From the IMG/VR virus record IMGVR_UViG_3300032605_000110, positions 1 to 27,009 of that record: 27,009 nt of DNA; one strand, given 5' to 3'. The translations under genes were made by a program, and so were the position numbers. This document shows, piece after piece, positions 1 to 6,548 of the stretch (positions are counted from its first letter, which is position 1; every line of letters starts with the position of its first letter). The notes under the pieces are model-generated. The model was not told the origin of the DNA. It ran no database searches and was given only the letters and a program-made list of their open reading frames with translations. The DNA comes from a virus.

Positions 1-136
1 GACTTACAGCAGTGTGAAATACTTGATAAAAAGCCAAAGCAATGACGGCAAGAATACCAAAAAGCCAAGTAACCCGACCAATATCATAAGTGGCATTGTC
101 TTTCCCTGTCAATAAGTGCTTAAAGAAATCATTCAT
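1..136 (-). CDS. Small membrane protein, 3' end outside window (lysis-type candidate)
   Basis: The ORF opens at 136 with MNDFFKHLLTGKDN and runs off the left edge after 45 visible codons. Its start overlaps the stop of the preceding gene in an ATGA arrangement, so the two are probably translated together. A short polar N-terminus is followed by a hydrophobic stretch (roughly residues 28-41, VTWLFGILAVIALAFY), which reads as one transmembrane helix. Pairs of small membrane proteins at the end of a structural operon are often holin or spanin parts, and this pair could be that. No family was recognised with certainty and the C-terminus is missing, so the lysis role is inference. Confidence 0.6.
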   Translation of the reverse strand, partial: MNDFFKHLLTGKDNATYDIGRVTWLFGILAVIALAFYQVFHTAVS

Positions 137-387
137 TTATCAGCCTTATTGTCAATTTTATCTTCAATACGGTCTAATTTTAAAAACAGACTAGAGATTG
201 TTTTTTGAAACTCTTCCCGAGTTACGTAGCTACCCGCGACCATTACTTCAATTTTAGCGACTTTATCAATTAAAGCAGAATCAGCAATTTTTAATTCACG
301 AATGGAATCCCAGAGCACTTTTAAAATCCAACCGCCTAGCGCTCCGCATAATAGAACGGAGTAATTTATAAGTGTCTGGGATTCCAT
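133..387 (-). CDS. Small membrane-anchored coiled-coil protein (holin/XhlA-like candidate)
   Basis: The product has 84 residues. Residues about 8-24 (NYSVLLCGALGGWILKV) form a hydrophobic segment. A charged helical tail follows, with heptad-like spacing around LIDKVAKIEVMV and LFLKLDRIEDKIDNK. An N-terminal anchor with a coiled-coil tail is the layout of XhlA-like and some holin-associated phage proteins, but no diagnostic motif is present. The start is three bases after the stop of the upstream A/P/E-rich gene, and the stop overlaps the next start (ATGA). Its place next to another membrane protein at the operon end supports a lysis or membrane role. The ORF is certain; the function is tentative. 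Confidence 0.7.
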   Translation of the reverse strand: MESQTLINYSVLLCGALGGWILKVLWDSIRELKIADSALIDKVAKIEVMVAGSYVTREEFQKTISSLFLKLDRIEDKIDNKADK

Positions 388-390
388 TTG

Positions 391-690
391 TTACTCTGCT
401 TTTGCTGGCTCTTCAGTTTCTGCAGGTGCTTCTTCTACGGCTTCTACTGGAGCTGGCTCTTCAACTTCTGGTGCTACTTCTGCTTCAACTGGTGCGGCTT
501 CTGCAACGGCTGGAACTTCTTGACCGATTGTCAATTCACCATTAGGAGCGATTGGAGCAGGAGGAGGCACAACAGCCGCTGTAGGCTCGCTATATTTGCT
601 TTTGACAAATGCGATGAACAATGCGATGTCTGCTTTAGCTTTGCTCTCAAAAGAGCTTAAATGTGTTTCGAGTTCGTTCAAGAAGTTCAT
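391..690 (-). CDS. Hypothetical protein with Ala/Pro/Glu-rich C-terminal tail
   Basis: The product has 99 residues. The first 35 (MNFLNELETHLSSFESKAKADIALFIAFVKSKY) look like one or two amphipathic helices. The remaining 60 or so are low-complexity A, P, E and V residues with repeated units such as EEPAPVEAVEEAPAE, giving a strongly acidic, probably disordered tail. The gene just upstream, at 700-876, ends in a shorter tail of the same kind, although the N-termini are unrelated. No family was recognised. A long open frame on the opposite strand is only the mirror of this repetitive composition. Confidence 0.75.
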   Translation of the reverse strand: MNFLNELETHLSSFESKAKADIALFIAFVKSKYSEPTAAVVPPPAPIAPNGELTIGQEVPAVAEAAPVEAEVAPEVEEPAPVEAVEEAPAETEEPAKAE

Positions 691-699
691 AATGTTTCC

Positions 700-876
700 T
701 TATGCAGCTGGGGTTTCTGGAGTTGGTTCAGCTGGAGCTTCTGCAGGTTGTGCACCTTGTGCTTGAGCTTGTTGTTGAATAGCTTGTACTAAACCTGCAA
801 CTTCTACAAATTTTTGGTTACCCAAATATTGCAGGATTGCGTTTACTAGATCAGTTGATAGTTTGATACCATCCAT
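700..876 (-). CDS. Small hypothetical protein (58 aa), Q/A/P-rich C-terminus
   Basis: This ORF of 58 codons starts at 876 (MDGIKLSTDLVNAILQYLG) behind a GGAG ribosome-binding site and stops at 700-702, nine bases before the next gene. Residues 1-35 are predicted helical. After them comes a Q/A run (QAIQQQAQAQ) and a short A/P/E/T tail similar in composition to that of its downstream neighbour. A clear binding site and proper spacing to both neighbours make this a real gene rather than a gap. No known domain was recognised. It lies in the small-gene chain between the fibre genes and the membrane-protein pair. Confidence 0.7.
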   Translation of the reverse strand: MDGIKLSTDLVNAILQYLGNQKFVEVAGLVQAIQQQAQAQGAQPAEAPAEPTPETPAA

Positions 877-929
877 TTTTTAATCTCCATGAAGTTGCCA
901 CCAAATTAGGGTGGTGGCTTGCCCTAAAA

Positions 930-1157
930 TTATTTTACTGCGTTTTCAAATGGCGTTAAATCATGCTCGCCATAAAACTCTACACCTTTAGCAATTTGAA
1001 TCTCTAAGTGGTCTTTATTACGCTTAACTGTATCTGCCCAATCTTCAGCAGTCATATCTTCAGGCTTGCCAGCGTTTAGCAGGTTTACGCTATCAAGTGC
1101 TGCGGAATAACTGCGTTGTACTTCTTCTGCGGTTACTTCTTGTACGAGTTCAGTCAT
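930..1157 (-). CDS. Conserved small phage protein, unknown function
   Basis: The product has 75 acidic residues with helical patterning: MTELVQEVTAEEVQRSYSAA, then an N-A-G-K-P turn and the segment MTAEDWADTVKRNKDHLEI. The W-A-D-x-V-x-R-N-x-x-H-L arrangement looks like a small phage protein seen downstream of fibre genes in other aquatic phages, but this rests on memory and no function is known to me. The start lies one base after the preceding stop, so translation is coupled. The 53 bases between its stop and the next start hold only that gene's ribosome-binding site. No cysteines, membrane segment or catalytic motif are visible. Confidence 0.7.
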   Translation of the reverse strand: MTELVQEVTAEEVQRSYSAALDSVNLLNAGKPEDMTAEDWADTVKRNKDHLEIQIAKGVEFYGEHDLTPFENAVK

Positions 1158-1158
1158 T

Positions 1159-1323
1159 TTATAATCCTAATTGTTCATCTGTTGGTTTAGCTAGTGTTGG
1201 GTGTTCCCATTTAGCTATGTAGTCACCCTTGCCATCTGAATCGTTTTGTAAAGTGATTACAGTCAAGAAATCCTGAGTTGTAAGGCTAGGATATAGAGCC
1301 ATGATTTTGTCGTATAAAGTCAT
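1159..1323 (-). CDS. Small XkdW-like phage protein (54 aa)
   Basis: This ORF of 54 codons starts MTLYDKIMALYPSLTTQDFL and ends with PTDEQLGL. The start overlaps the stop of the preceding 32-aa gene by one base (TAATG), and the stop is one base before the next ATG, a tight coupling that supports coding. The pattern (helix LYDKIMALYP, then a strand, an acidic DSDGKGDYI turn, the segment WEHPTLAKPT and a final QL) resembles the small XkdW-type proteins found near tail-fibre genes in many phages. That family assignment is from memory of the pattern, so it is moderate. The role is unknown. Confidence 0.65.
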   Translation of the reverse strand: MTLYDKIMALYPSLTTQDFLTVITLQNDSDGKGDYIAKWEHPTLAKPTDEQLGL

Positions 1324-1421
1324 TATGAATTCCCCTGTAAAGCATTGGCAAAAGTTTGATTTGCTTTAACAAAGATTATTTTTCCATTAATTTGGTAATA
1401 ACCTGAAATTTGCGCTGTCAT
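1323..1421 (-). CDS. Micro-gene of 32 aa between fibre and XkdW-like gene
   Basis: This ORF of 32 codons starts at 1421 (MTAQISGYYQINGKIIFVKA) and ends LQGNS. It begins one base after the stop of the 482-aa fibre gene, and its stop shares a base with the next ATG (TAATG). It fills the gap exactly with no spare bases, which is strong positional evidence that it is translated. The sequence alternates polar and hydrophobic residues, like a beta-hairpin (YYQINGKIIFVK). It is too short to assign. It could be a small fibre-associated factor or could mainly couple translation across the junction. Confidence 0.55.
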   Translation of the reverse strand: MTAQISGYYQINGKIIFVKANQTFANALQGNS

Positions 1422-1422
1422 A

Positions 1423-2871
1423 TTATGCAGTCCTCACAAGTGAACCTTGAAAATAAGTTCTTGTTGTATCTGCAAAAGTTGCTACTGTTGTTCCGCTACC
1501 TTGATAAAAATAAATTTCAATGTAATCGGTAGAGCCGTTGCAATAAACTAATGCAGAAATAAATCCTGATTGAGTAAGGTTAATAAGAGAAATATTGGTA
1601 GATTGTTTAATAGTAGAACCATTTTTATAAATATAAAAATAATTACTATAAGAAGCGGTTGAGCCTACAGTTGTTGTTTGTACTGCAGAAGAAATTTGAT
1701 AGTAACCAGCAACAGTAGGTGTAAATCTACTAGAAGCAAACATACCGCCAGTCGTATCAAAATCAGATGATGTAAAAGTTAATTTTGTAGCGGTTGTTGT
1801 TGAAATGTTTTGCGATACAGATTGGGTAGCACTAAACGCTGGCATATTACCGCTAACCATTACTGTGCCAGTAGCATTTGGAATAGTTGCGGTTGCTGTG
1901 CCAGTAGGAATTGATACTCTAGGATTACCATCACCATCAGATAACACAATGTAGTTACTTGCTGTACGGATGTCTAGACCGCCTTGATTGCCTGAGTAAG
2001 AACCAAGAATAGTGTTTTTAGAGCCTGAAGTTAAAGCGTTACCACCACCATAACCAATTACAGTATTATATGTTCCGCTATAAGAAGCACCATTGGTTGC
2101 ATTTGCTCCAATAGAAGTATTGCCAGTACCTGCTCCATAATATCCAGCAGCTTGACCAATATATACATTTAATGCACCAGTAGTATTTGAGTACCCAGCA
2201 CTATTTCCTAAAAAAGTGTTATATCCTGTTCCACTTTGAGTGCTATACCCAGCTTGATAACCTACTGCTGTGTTGTTAGATGCGGTGGTGTTTGCATTTA
2301 AGGCTTGTTGCCCAAAAGCTGAATTAAAACTGCCAGTTGTATTATTTGGTAAAGCATTTGTTCCAGTACCAGTATTGCTCGAACCAGTTGTATTTGAAAA
2401 TAATGTTTGCGCTCCAGAACCAACATTGTTAGAACCAGTTGTATTTCCTGTTAAAACTTGCCATCCAGCAGCAAAATTCTGAGTTCCTGATTGTGAGCCA
2501 CTAGATAAAGAGTTATATCCCAAAGCAGTATTACTAGCAATTGCACCACCACCCTTACCAACAGTAAGACCTGATATAGAGGCATCATTAGCTGTAGTAA
2601 GTGTTGTTCCGCTAAAAGTCATATTGGCAGAACCTACTACTAAGCCACTAGAGTTATATAGAACTTGAGTAGTTGTAGAAGAACCTACGCCACCCTTAGT
2701 AGCCAATACTTGAACAGTACCGCCTGAGTCTTTATAGAATAACTTACCGTCAGCGATGTTAATCGCCAACTCAGCACCTTGAGTACTGTTCACCAAATTA
2801 GAGGCGGACGGTACATTGCTAGCGGTTGAGCTAGAGTAAATTTGTAGGGGTGTAAATCCGCTTTGTGGCAT
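1423..2871 (-). CDS. Tail fibre/receptor-binding protein with head-type repeats and C1q-like tip
   Basis: The product has 482 residues, rich in G, S, T and N. Residues 1-60 (PSASNLVNSTQGAELAI, then DGKLFYKDSGG) match the N-terminal segment common in phage fibre proteins that attach to the virion. Residues about 112-292 are tandem units of roughly 20-25 residues built on NTAxGYxAG, GSNNxGxGxxxL and NTTG motifs. They resemble the Hep/Hag head repeats of trimeric autotransporter adhesins and suggest a trimeric shaft. Residues about 343-482 form a beta-rich C1q/TNF-like domain (FDTTGGMF, RFTPTVAGYYQIS, YIYKNGS, final TYFQGSLV), the likely receptor-binding tip. It probably mediates host recognition. 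It follows the 846-aa fibre gene after a 41-bp gap with its own promoter-like element. The fibre call is confident; which receptor it binds is unknown. Confidence 0.85.
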   Translation of the reverse strand: MPQSGFTPLQIYSSSTASNVPSASNLVNSTQGAELAINIADGKLFYKDSGGTVQVLATKGGVGSSTTTQVLYNSSGLVVGSANMTFSGTTLTTANDASISGLTVGKGGGAIASNTALGYNSLSSGSQSGTQNFAAGWQVLTGNTTGSNNVGSGAQTLFSNTTGSSNTGTGTNALPNNTTGSFNSAFGQQALNANTTASNNTAVGYQAGYSTQSGTGYNTFLGNSAGYSNTTGALNVYIGQAAGYYGAGTGNTSIGANATNGASYSGTYNTVIGYGGGNALTSGSKNTILGSYSGNQGGLDIRTASNYIVLSDGDGNPRVSIPTGTATATIPNATGTVMVSGNMPAFSATQSVSQNISTTTATKLTFTSSDFDTTGGMFASSRFTPTVAGYYQISSAVQTTTVGSTASYSNYFYIYKNGSTIKQSTNISLINLTQSGFISALVYCNGSTDYIEIYFYQGSGTTVATFADTTRTYFQGSLVRTA

Positions 2872-2889
2872 AATTAAATCCTTTGTGAA

Positions 2890-2918
2890 ATTATAGCTTC
2901 AAATCAATATAATTAAAA
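2890..2918 (-). promoter_or_regulatory. Promoter-like element before the 482-aa fibre gene
   Basis: Reading leftward, the gap holds TTTTAA (2913-2918), a 17-base spacer, then TATAAT (2890-2895) in the context GAAGCTATAATTTCAC. The fibre ATG at 2871 follows with an AAAGGAT ribosome-binding site. The -10 box and its flanks match the elements at 6541, 12531, 20356 and 25830, which strengthens the call. The -35 match is weak. Confidence 0.5.
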
Positions 2919-5453
2919 ATTTCCACCGCCAACGCCAGTGGTGAATGTTCCGCTACCCGTTACAGTAAGAGCAGAACCGCTAAATTGCAAATTTGAACTT
3001 GACGCAAATGCGCTCGTTCCGTTACCGTAAGGTATGTAACCCGATGTTAAAGTGGTTAGACCCGTACCGCCGTTAGGCACTCCTAAAGTGCCGAGAAGAG
3101 TAAGTAATTGGGCATTTGTAGCTACTGTGTGGGCTGAAGTGCCGTTTCCGTATAAAATACCTGTTAGAGTTCCCGCTTCACCCGTACCACCGTTAACCGC
3201 GTTTAAAACACCCGCTAGGGTAATAGCTCCGCTAGTCGCGGTAGAAGGTGTTAAGCCAGTCGTACCACCACTGAACGTAGTAACCGCTACGCCACTCAAA
3301 GTAGACCATTGCGGAGCAGTTCCAGTAGAGGTCAAAATCTGATTGGCTGAACCAATTGCTAGCGTGTTATACGCAGAAGTACCATTTCCGTAAACTAACG
3401 AGCCAGCAGTCAAGCTGGTCAAACCTGTGCCGCCGTTAGCTACTGGAGTTGTGCCGAGTAATGACAAAAGTTGAGCAGTAGTAGCTGCGGTAGCGTATCC
3501 AGTGGTATTGTTAGCATAAACAAAGCCAGTCAATCCGCCGACTTGCAGGTTAGTAGTAATTAGATTTGTAAATGATTCAGTGGTTGAGCCAGGAATCTTC
3601 TGCCATGCGCCGTTACTGAATATTGCCCAGTCACCAATGTTCCAGCCTGATACGCCGTTCAAAGTAGTGTTACCAGCAGTCGTTACAACGTAGTAATAAC
3701 CAGATGTACCCACGCTAGAAGTCAAAGTAGGACTATTGGTATTAGCGTTCCATGTACCTTGATAAGCAGGCGCATTACTAGCTTGAGTGCTGATTGAAGT
3801 TACTTGACCTTGAGCATTAACCGTCAAAACAGGGATAACGGAAGATGAACCGTATGTACCCGCAGTTACGCCTGTAGCGGTGATAGAAGGAGTGATTGAA
3901 CCTGCGCCATTAGTAATAGTGATACCTGTGCCCGCAGTAATAGTAGTGCGAGTGAAGCCTGTACCGTTACCAATGTCAATCTGACCGTTAGAAGGGGTAG
4001 CAGTTAATCCTGTACCACCGTTGGCGATAGCTAAAGTTCCAGCGAGGGTTATTGCGCCAGTCGTAACAGTGTTAGGTGTTAAGCCTGTAGTCCCAGCTGA
4101 AAAACTCAATACGCCAGTGTTAGCGATTGTTACGGGAGTAGAACCGTTAAATGAACCGCCACTCAAACCAGTTCCGATTGTCAAAGTAGAAGTGGTAGAA
4201 GCAGTAATCGTTCCACTAGCACCGAGGGCTACGGTAACACCGTTATAAGTAACTGAACTATTTGTCAATCCAGTATTAGGGATTGTAGCGTTGATCTGGC
4301 TAGGTGCAATACTGATATTTACGTTAGCGGCGAGGGTTAATTGACCCTGAGGATTAACTGTAAAAGTCGGTACAGCACCCGCGCTACCGTATGAACCAGC
4401 GGAGACGGCAGTGTTAGCAATCGCGATAGTTCCTGTTGAAGTGATTGGACCGCCAGTTAAACCAGTACCAGTCGCTACCGAGGTAACACCAGTACCCGTA
4501 GTAATTGAACCCCAAGCACCGTTAGCGTAACCTTCAAATGTTCCTGTGTCAGTATTGTAACGCAGTGTGCCGTTACCTAATCCAGGTCTTTGAGCAGTAG
4601 TACCGATAGGTACGACTACGCCGCCCACACCAGGAAGTGTAGGATTGTTTACAATACTTACCGTTGGAGTGGTAGTATTGTTTACTACGTTAATTTGATT
4701 TGCTGTACCGTTGACTTGAGTTACAGTTCCGCTACCAGTACCGAGTATTTGCCATACGCCACCCTCATAAAACTCAAAAGCGGAAAGAGTAGTATTGTAA
4801 CGAATCTGACCCGCGTTAGGGGCAATAGGTCTTTGTGACGTAGTTCCGTTCGGTACGGTAATACCGCCAGTGCCAGGAAATACCGCATCATTAGCGAATG
4901 AAATTGTAGGATTACCACTAACTCCGTTGCCGCTGGCTACGTTAATCTGATTTGTGGTTCCAGCAATGCTCAGAGGACTGAGAGTGCTTCCGTTTGAAAA
5001 TAATAAGCCAGTGCCACCGAGGTTAGCGAGGGAGTAGAGAAGCCCCGTAACGGCAAGTGTAGGGTTACCACTCACACCGTTACCGTTTGTTACTGATAGA
5101 CCTGCTCCGCTGGCTAAAAGAGTGCGCGCAGCTATTGTGCCCGCCGCAGTTTTAGCAATTAAGCCGTAACCCGCGTTCTCAAGTGAACCAGATGTGCCAT
5201 TCAGAAATAATGAATATTTACCTTGAGCACCGCTGTCAGTGATCCCAATACCAACACCCACTCCGAAATAACGACTATTAGGCAGGGTCGGCTCATTGTT
5301 TACTGTCAGGAATGTTTGAGTTTGTGAAGGACTAGAAACTAATTGATTAACCGTCGCTTGAACAGTCTCACCATTTTGAACAATAGGTACTAATTCAGCA
5401 CCAGTGATTGCTGATGGAGCTGTTGGTAGCTGACTGATTCGTATGTTTGCCAT
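2913..5453 (-). CDS. Long tail fibre protein (846 aa), repetitive shaft
   Basis: The N-terminus (MANIRISQLPTAPSAITGAE, then LVPIVQNGETVQATVNQL) is the familiar virion-anchoring start of many phage fibres. The body is low-complexity G/T/N/A sequence with periodic units: six or so copies of NGGTGL or LGGTGL, and TAGTGI, GNGTSA and AGTTGLTP blocks. Two related modules (about residues 191-236 and 272-316) each follow the order PGxGGxxVPxGTTxQRP, LRYNT or IRYNT, and FExYxxGxW. Residues about 565-620 (AYQGTWNANTN, GDWAIFSNGAWQKI) look like a small carbohydrate-binding-type module found in fibres. The protein ends TGVGGGNF with no obvious receptor tip, so it may be a shaft that works with the next fibre gene. 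Fibre identity is confident; the division of labour is inference. Confidence 0.85.
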   Translation of the reverse strand: MANIRISQLPTAPSAITGAELVPIVQNGETVQATVNQLVSSPSQTQTFLTVNNEPTLPNSRYFGVGVGIGITDSGAQGKYSLFLNGTSGSLENAGYGLIAKTAAGTIAARTLLASGAGLSVTNGNGVSGNPTLAVTGLLYSLANLGGTGLLFSNGSTLSPLSIAGTTNQINVASGNGVSGNPTISFANDAVFPGTGGITVPNGTTSQRPIAPNAGQIRYNTTLSAFEFYEGGVWQILGTGSGTVTQVNGTANQINVVNNTTTPTVSIVNNPTLPGVGGVVVPIGTTAQRPGLGNGTLRYNTDTGTFEGYANGAWGSITTGTGVTSVATGTGLTGGPITSTGTIAIANTAVSAGSYGSAGAVPTFTVNPQGQLTLAANVNISIAPSQINATIPNTGLTNSSVTYNGVTVALGASGTITASTTSTLTIGTGLSGGSFNGSTPVTIANTGVLSFSAGTTGLTPNTVTTGAITLAGTLAIANGGTGLTATPSNGQIDIGNGTGFTRTTITAGTGITITNGAGSITPSITATGVTAGTYGSSSVIPVLTVNAQGQVTSISTQASNAPAYQGTWNANTNSPTLTSSVGTSGYYYVVTTAGNTTLNGVSGWNIGDWAIFSNGAWQKIPGSTTESFTNLITTNLQVGGLTGFVYANNTTGYATAATTAQLLSLLGTTPVANGGTGLTSLTAGSLVYGNGTSAYNTLAIGSANQILTSTGTAPQWSTLSGVAVTTFSGGTTGLTPSTATSGAITLAGVLNAVNGGTGEAGTLTGILYGNGTSAHTVATNAQLLTLLGTLGVPNGGTGLTTLTSGYIPYGNGTSAFASSSNLQFSGSALTVTGSGTFTTGVGGGNF

Positions 5454-5465
5454 AATTAATCTTTA

Positions 5466-5834
5466 CTAAGGTGCAAGGTTATCGAGGTTTCCGTCAATAT
5501 CATCCTCTGAGGTTTCAGGAGCAATACCCCATTCACCAGCAGTGCCTTGCGTTACGTTATTTGGTGAATTTACGACGTTAGGATCCGTCGTAATAGCGTC
5601 ATTATACTGTGCAACGTCAGCATCTGGGCGCGGAAATCTAATACTTATACGTTCAGGTTGTCTAGCGGGAAGCCTATAAGGATCCAGAGAATCCACGCAG
5701 CCATGTATACAAACGCGCAACGCGGGTATATTTTGATCTTGAACTATTTCATCATAAGGGCGTTTAAATTTACACCGATCACATATAGCTACGGAAAGAA
5801 TGTTATTACCGAAAGTATTGATGAACCTAGGCAT
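5466..5834 (-). CDS. Conserved four-cysteine phage structural-region protein
   Basis: The chosen start is the ATG at 5834 (MPRFINTFGNNILSVAICDR), which has an AAAGG site six bases upstream. A TTG 21 bases earlier would extend the frame but lacks that support. The product has 122 residues. Cysteines at 18, 21, 42 and 46 form a CxxC...CxxxC pattern that could bind zinc. Next comes DPYRLPARQPERISIRFPRP, a proline- and arginine-rich segment I recall as typical of a small protein between neck and fibre genes in aquatic phages. The acidic C-terminus is probably disordered. It overlaps the end of the homing endonuclease gene by eight bases. The conservation claim is from memory and the exact role is unknown. 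Confidence 0.75.
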   Translation of the reverse strand: MPRFINTFGNNILSVAICDRCKFKRPYDEIVQDQNIPALRVCIHGCVDSLDPYRLPARQPERISIRFPRPDADVAQYNDAITTDPNVVNSPNNVTQGTAGEWGIAPETSEDDIDGNLDNLAP

Positions 5835-6534
5835 TTTTAGCCTTTTTTCTTTCAAAAGCAGCTTTTATAGCCGCAGTTCGTTTAGCTATAAATTCAGAAG
5901 ATTGCTTTTTACCTTTTAAAGGCGAGGGTTTACCTTTATTTCCAGGAATTTTACCCAAATGTGATTCTTTAAGTTTAATGATAGTCTCAGGAGATGCTTT
6001 TTTTCCTCTATTGGAATCACCTATTTTCTTTTTTGTTTCTTCAGAATGCTTTCTCGCTTTACTTGCTTCTGATATTTTCAAAATAGATTCAGCAGTGTGC
6101 TTATAACCTAAAGTGTGTTTATTTCCAATGTTACCTGAATGAAGTTTCTTTTTATGTTCTTCAGATAACTTTCTACCTTTTCCTGTCAAACTTATTTTCT
6201 TTAAAGATTCTTCAGTATGCTTTTTTCCAAGCATCGGATGAACTTCATTTACTATAGCGGGAAATGCTTGTTTGTTGTAAGTTGTTTCAATGCTTTTGAT
6301 CAATTGCTCATTGATCTTTTTCTCAAGAGCAATGCAATCTTTCCACGCGCCTTTGGCAATTATCTGACGAGTAAAATCTTGAGGTCTTTCTTTGTATTCT
6401 TTAAGCATATACTTAGAAGAACAAATATAACCATCGTTATCAGAACCTTTATGAGATCCGCAATAAACTTTTCCTGTCAAATGATCTGACCATGCATAAA
6501 CAATAGCAGGGGAGTTTAAGCGTTCTAAGTTCAT
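5827..6534 (-). CDS. Free-standing homing endonuclease, GIY-YIG-like with NUMOD3 repeats
   Basis: The product has 235 residues. Residues 10-62 (IVYAWSDHLTGKVYCGSHKG, GYICSS, then RQIIAKG) fit a divergent GIY-YIG nuclease fold, with VYAW and VYCGS in place of the GIY and YIG motifs, a candidate catalytic R56 and a candidate E71. Residues about 103-225 carry five or six NUMOD3-type DNA-binding repeats of the form GKKHTEES, GRKLSEEHKKK, KHTAES and GKKASPETIIKLKE. Such genes cut cognate DNA lacking them and spread by repair. This one is more lysine-rich and AT-rich than its neighbours, as expected for an insert. Its ATG directly follows a TATAAT element with no visible ribosome-binding site, so expression may be low. 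No split reading frame shows at its borders, so it is intergenic rather than intronic. Confidence 0.85.
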   Translation of the reverse strand: MNLERLNSPAIVYAWSDHLTGKVYCGSHKGSDNDGYICSSKYMLKEYKERPQDFTRQIIAKGAWKDCIALEKKINEQLIKSIETTYNKQAFPAIVNEVHPMLGKKHTEESLKKISLTGKGRKLSEEHKKKLHSGNIGNKHTLGYKHTAESILKISEASKARKHSEETKKKIGDSNRGKKASPETIIKLKESHLGKIPGNKGKPSPLKGKKQSSEFIAKRTAAIKAAFERKKAKNA

Positions 6535-6540
6535 AAAGAA

Positions 6541-6546
6541 ATTATA
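6541..6546 (-). promoter_or_regulatory. -10-like element TATAAT, seven bases before homing endonuclease
   Basis: Leftward, the sequence is ATAAGTTATAATTTCTTT followed at once by the endonuclease ATG at 6534. The element matches the other intergenic TATAATT sites of this phage. Its closeness to the ATG means transcripts would start at or near the start codon. It may originally have served the four-cysteine gene before the endonuclease inserted. There is no good -35 box. Confidence 0.4.
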
Positions 6547-6548
6547 AC

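Noticed and set aside
2270-4838. Several rightward frames of 70-96 codons opposite the fibre genes
   Set aside because: The sequences are rich in P, V and A in mirror of the G/T/N-rich fibres, with no start sites. They are shadows of repetitive coding DNA.
1700-5400. CRISPR-like or satellite-like spacing of repeats
   Set aside because: The repeats are degenerate, follow the codon frame and encode fibre repeat units. No constant repeat with variable spacers exists.
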